DNA from: Nosema muscidifuracis
Lineage: Eukaryota > Microsporidia > Nosematidae
Length of the DNA: 64,000 nucleotides
Direction of reading: 5' to 3'
Assembly (NCBI GenBank): GCA_028335825.1
Contig: JAIOKI010000006.1
Coordinates: 186,001-250,000 of the forward strand
Shown: piece by piece, positions 61,253-64,000 of the stretch
Layout of the letters: each line of letters opens with the position of its first letter
How positions within the stretch are numbered: the stretch's first letter is position 1
Translations under genes and position numbers: made by a program
The notes under the pieces: generated by a model
Told to the model about the DNA's origin: nothing
Database searches by the model: none
Seen by the model: only the letters and a program-made list of their open reading frames with translations

Positions 61253-61510
61253 ATGCTAAGTAAGTTATTGAAGACTAATTCTCTTATTCTAATAAGTCTA
61301 AGGAATAGTCATAAGATAGTTTGTAGACTTAAGAAATATGATAAACATTTTAATTTGATAGTTTACGATGCTACTATATATAAGAAAATGAAGAGTAAAA
61401 ATAGAGGGATTAAAAAAAGAGAAGATGGGTATGAAAGTGAAGTAGTAATGAAAGATAAGGAAGTTTATATAAGAGGAGACACAATAATTTATATTAGTGA
61501 GATGATATAA
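61253..61510 (+). CDS. SMD2: small nuclear ribonucleoprotein SmD2
   Basis: 85 residues. Sm1: NSLILISLRNSHKIVCRLKK, then YDKHFNLIVYDA (family FDRHCNMVL); an SmD2-type charged insert (KKMKSKNRGIKKREDGYESE); Sm2: KEVYIRGDTIIYI (family +FLRGDSVI). One of seven Sm-ring proteins on spliceosomal snRNAs. Shorter than human SmD2 (118) because the N-terminal helix is trimmed. CCC lies seven bases upstream of the start. Confidence 0.92.
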   Translation: MLSKLLKTNSLILISLRNSHKIVCRLKKYDKHFNLIVYDATIYKKMKSKNRGIKKREDGYESEVVMKDKEVYIRGDTIIYISEMI

Positions 61511-61620
61511 AAAATATATTAAAATGTAAAGGAATAAAATATTACAAATTATAAAAAAGTATAATAAAATATTCTAATAATATTTTTAGTAAGTTTTATT
61601 TACCCCTTCTTCATTAATAC

Positions 61621-62055
61621 ATGATATTAATGTTTATGCTTATTATATTATTTAATATAATCATATCAAAAAATAATTCCGAATTCTCAGAATTAAACAT
61701 GAAAAATGATTTATCTTATTTAAAAGATTATGTAGAAAAGGAAAGATCTAAAAAATTTGCTAAAGATCTTATTATATTAACCTGTGATCTTTTTATAGAA
61801 TCAAAGAGACTGGTGGATGTTTATGATAAATATCTTGTTACTGATTTCAATAAGTATTTTTCTTATAATTATCTAGAAAACAAAATATATGAATATGTAA
61901 GTTATAATAAAATTGAACAAAAGACAGCAAATAAATTAAAAGGAGAAGTAGGTTTATTTATCTTATCAGGAATATTTTATATTATGGGATTTGGAATGTC
62001 TTTAAGTATGCCTGTTTTAGGAATAGGAACTGTTTTAATATGGAAGTGGTTATAA
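61621..62055 (+). CDS. small hypothetical membrane or secreted protein
   Basis: 144 residues, not recognised. N-terminal signal peptide/anchor (MILMFMLIILFNIIISKN), a helical soluble middle with one Cys (LTCDLF), and a C-terminal hydrophobic hairpin rich in Gly and Leu (LFILSGIFYIMGFGMSLSM followed by PVLGIGTVLIW) ending KWL. CCCC lies 14 bases upstream. Likely an ER or secretory-pathway membrane protein. Confidence 0.68.
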   Translation: MILMFMLIILFNIIISKNNSEFSELNMKNDLSYLKDYVEKERSKKFAKDLIILTCDLFIESKRLVDVYDKYLVTDFNKYFSYNYLENKIYEYVSYNKIEQKTANKLKGEVGLFILSGIFYIMGFGMSLSMPVLGIGTVLIWKWL

Positions 62056-62930
62056 AGAAGATTTTTATATCATAAAGTATTCTATTAGTGGATTATTCAG
62101 CTCTCTACTAAATTCAATTAAAAATGTAATAATATTTAAAAGGGGAATTTTAATTAAAAATTGAAAGAAATGATTTTTTAAAAATATCTAACAAAATTAA
62201 AAATAATAAATTTCAACAACAACAATTATTCAGTATACATGAATATTATTATTATGCAATAAATATATTTTAAATAAAACAATTTATTAATATACATGAA
62301 TATTATTTTTATGCAACTGACATATTTAAAATGTCATAAATGTTGAATAAAAAAAAATTAATTTTAAAAATACAATTTATGCTATAATAAATGATTAATT
62401 TCATAAATATCAAATAAATGATTCATTTTAAAAATATCAAATAGAAATAAATTATTAAAATAGAAATAGTTAATGTCAAATAAAAATAAATGATTAAAAT
62501 AGAAATGATTCATTTTAAAAATATCAAATAAAAATAAATTATTAAAATAGAAATAATTAATTTCAAATAGAAATGATTCATTTTAAAAATATCAAATAAA
62601 AATAAATGACTAAAATAGAAATAATTGATTTTAAAATATCAGATAAAAATAATTAATGTCAAATATAAATAATTAATGTCAAACAGAAATGATTTAAAAT
62701 AAAAATAAATGATATCAAATAGAAATGATTTAAAAAAGAAATAAATGATATCAAATAGAAATGATGTTAAATAGAAATGATATCAAATAGTAATGATTAA
62801 AATAAAAATAATTAATTTACATAAATATCATTTTATGCTATAATAAAATATACATCAATAAAAAAACTTATTTTTAATAAAATTGTTATTTTTTAATAAA
62901 TATTAAACTTTTTAAGCCCTGCCTTAAAGA
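62056..62930. repeat. spacer with a long irregular minisatellite
   Basis: 875 bases. From about 62380 to 62810 there are more than ten irregular units built from AAATAGAAATGATT, CATTTTAAAAATATCAAATA and AAAATAAATGATTAAAAT. Two earlier units with TATACATGAATATTATTNTT lie near 62230 and 62290. No gene; CCC at 62917-62919 belongs to the next gene. Confidence 0.6.
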
Positions 62931-64000
62931 ATGTTAGATCTAATTTTTAGTAAAAGATATTTAAGAAGAAAATTAGTTTTAATAACAAGTATATTAACAA
63001 TGGTACTACACTTCTACAGTAGAAGTATTAAACAAGTAAAATATATAGTAGAGAAGAAAGAGGTTCAACCAAAGATATTAACAAAATCTGAATGGAAAAG
63101 GATTCCTCCTATCAGACATCCAATACCAACTCTTCCTAATACTTCTAATAATAATTTTTTATTAAACACTGATCAACTCATTTCAGATGTAGAAAATTCA
63201 AGAAACAGGAGAACAATAATTAATCCACCAAGTTTATCTAATAACCAATTAAAAGAAGAAGTTAAGAATCAATGGTATTTTTATACTAAGATATCTGAAT
63301 GGGTAGATTATATTTATAATAGTGGATTTGTTAAAGGAATATCAGAAAAAGGATTTATTCAATATTTTAAACATCTGATAAAAAATTCATTACCAGATAA
63401 TATTTTATTTAAAATTTTAAGATTTCTTTGTAATTGTTTTTATGAAGGTTGTTTAAAACAATCAGTAAATTGGAGTAAAGAAATTAAGAATTATGTTAGT
63501 AATGTGTGTCATAAAGGATGGAATATATCTAAAGAATATTTTAATAAATTTAAAACATTTATAACAGGATCAGAAAAAAAAGAAGAGAACGACTCAACGG
63601 ATAGTAAAGTTGGAAGTTATTTTTCTTCTATTAAAGATAAGTTTTCAAATATATTTTTTTGGAAGAATGAAAATGTAGGAAATAATCAAATTGAAGATAA
63701 TAAGATTGATAATAATATCATAGTAGAAGGTAATAAGATTGATAATAGTATCATAGTAGAAAGTAATAATAATAAAAGGACTGTTGTATTAGAAGGTAAT
63801 AATCAGAAATCATTTCTCAGTTGGTTATATAGTATCATAATAGATACTCCTATAAGATTATATTATAAGATGGTTGGAAAAAAAGATATACCAAAAATAG
63901 AAGGAAATAATAAAATTGAAGGTAATAAGATTGATAATAATATCATAGTAGAAGGTAATAATAAGAAGTCATTTCTCAGTTGGTTGTATAGTATCATAAT
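62931..64000 (+). CDS. modular membrane-anchored hypothetical protein, 3' partial
   Basis: Open from ATG 62931 (CCC 11 bases upstream) to the window end, 356 codons without a stop. N-terminus: basic residues then a hydrophobic anchor (KLVLITSILTMVLHFYS), a Pro-rich stretch (IPPIRHPIPTLPN), then amphipathic helices with Trp (WYFYTKISEWVDYIYNSGF). From ~245 on it is built of repeated blocks combining EGNKIDNNIIVE with NNKKSFLSWLYSII, at least two full rounds before the edge. The LSWLYSII helices look like membrane-binding amphipathic segments. Family unknown; the repeat number may be larger beyond the window. Confidence 0.7.
   Translation, partial: MLDLIFSKRYLRRKLVLITSILTMVLHFYSRSIKQVKYIVEKKEVQPKILTKSEWKRIPPIRHPIPTLPNTSNNNFLLNTDQLISDVENSRNRRTIINPPSLSNNQLKEEVKNQWYFYTKISEWVDYIYNSGFVKGISEKGFIQYFKHLIKNSLPDNILFKILRFLCNCFYEGCLKQSVNWSKEIKNYVSNVCHKGWNISKEYFNKFKTFITGSEKKEENDSTDSKVGSYFSSIKDKFSNIFFWKNENVGNNQIEDNKIDNNIIVEGNKIDNSIIVESNNNKRTVVLEGNNQKSFLSWLYSIIIDTPIRLYYKMVGKKDIPKIEGNNKIEGNKIDNNIIVEGNNKKSFLSWLYSII

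Overview
The window reads as nuclear DNA of a microsporidian. It is extremely AT-rich. Genes are intron-poor and lie on both strands. Most start codons are preceded within about 15 bases by a CCC run, the start-proximal signal described for microsporidia. Proteins are shorter than or equal to their fungal relatives. Recognisable genes are mostly eukaryotic housekeeping genes of fungal type, and no bacterial operon structure is visible. I cannot name the genus. Unusually long, repeat-filled spacers, two DNA-transposon families and several non-minimal genes (adenylyl cyclase-like, glutathione synthetase, SMARCAL1) suggest a less compacted member than Encephalitozoon.

Layout. 0-9 kb: eL19 (5' end outside the window), an unknown small gene, a PLAC8-like protein, a RING protein, spliceosome factor Cwc24, chaperonin CCT5 and a class III nucleotide cyclase lying between two gene deserts of 1.3 and 2.4 kb. 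9-25 kb: a peroxisomal-type thiolase that carries no peroxisomal signal, a P4-type flippase, an FHA-domain acidic repeat protein, uL18 (RPL5), an Rrn7-like Pol I factor, Sec63 lacking the HPD motif, a cullin-1-like protein and an unknown gene. 25-42 kb: a small Med4-like protein, a Ubp12/USP15-type protease, a Brr2/Slh1-type helicase with one in-frame stop, Rpn6, a small Rmp1/Nepro-like protein, SMARCAL1 with one in-frame stop, the ERAD ligase Doa10 and a secretory half-RING protein. 42-55 kb: a gene-poor island with decayed Mutator-like (two copies) and Merlin/ISXO2-like transposons, dispersed hairpin repeats and three secretory-pathway genes, one of them broken. 55-64 kb: housekeeping again: Ssu72, glutathione synthetase, an adaptor beta subunit, an intron-containing tRNA-Tyr, Rpc11, SmD2, a small membrane protein and a modular membrane protein running off the right edge.

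Themes. Gene expression: Pol I (Rrn7-like), Pol II (Ssu72, possible Mediator), Pol III (Rpc11, tRNA) and splicing (Cwc24, SmD2, possibly Brr2). Protein quality control: CCT5, cullin, USP, Rpn6, Doa10 and two other RINGs. Secretory pathway: Sec63, flippase, adaptor beta. Nearly every spacer holds its own private minisatellite, and several essential proteins carry in-frame repeat expansions, so slippage-type repeat growth is a feature of this genome both outside and inside genes. The most interesting single points are the two helicase genes each open except for one stop, the Sec63 J-domain without HPD, the small adenylyl cyclase, and the peroxisomal-type thiolase in a lineage thought to lack peroxisomes.
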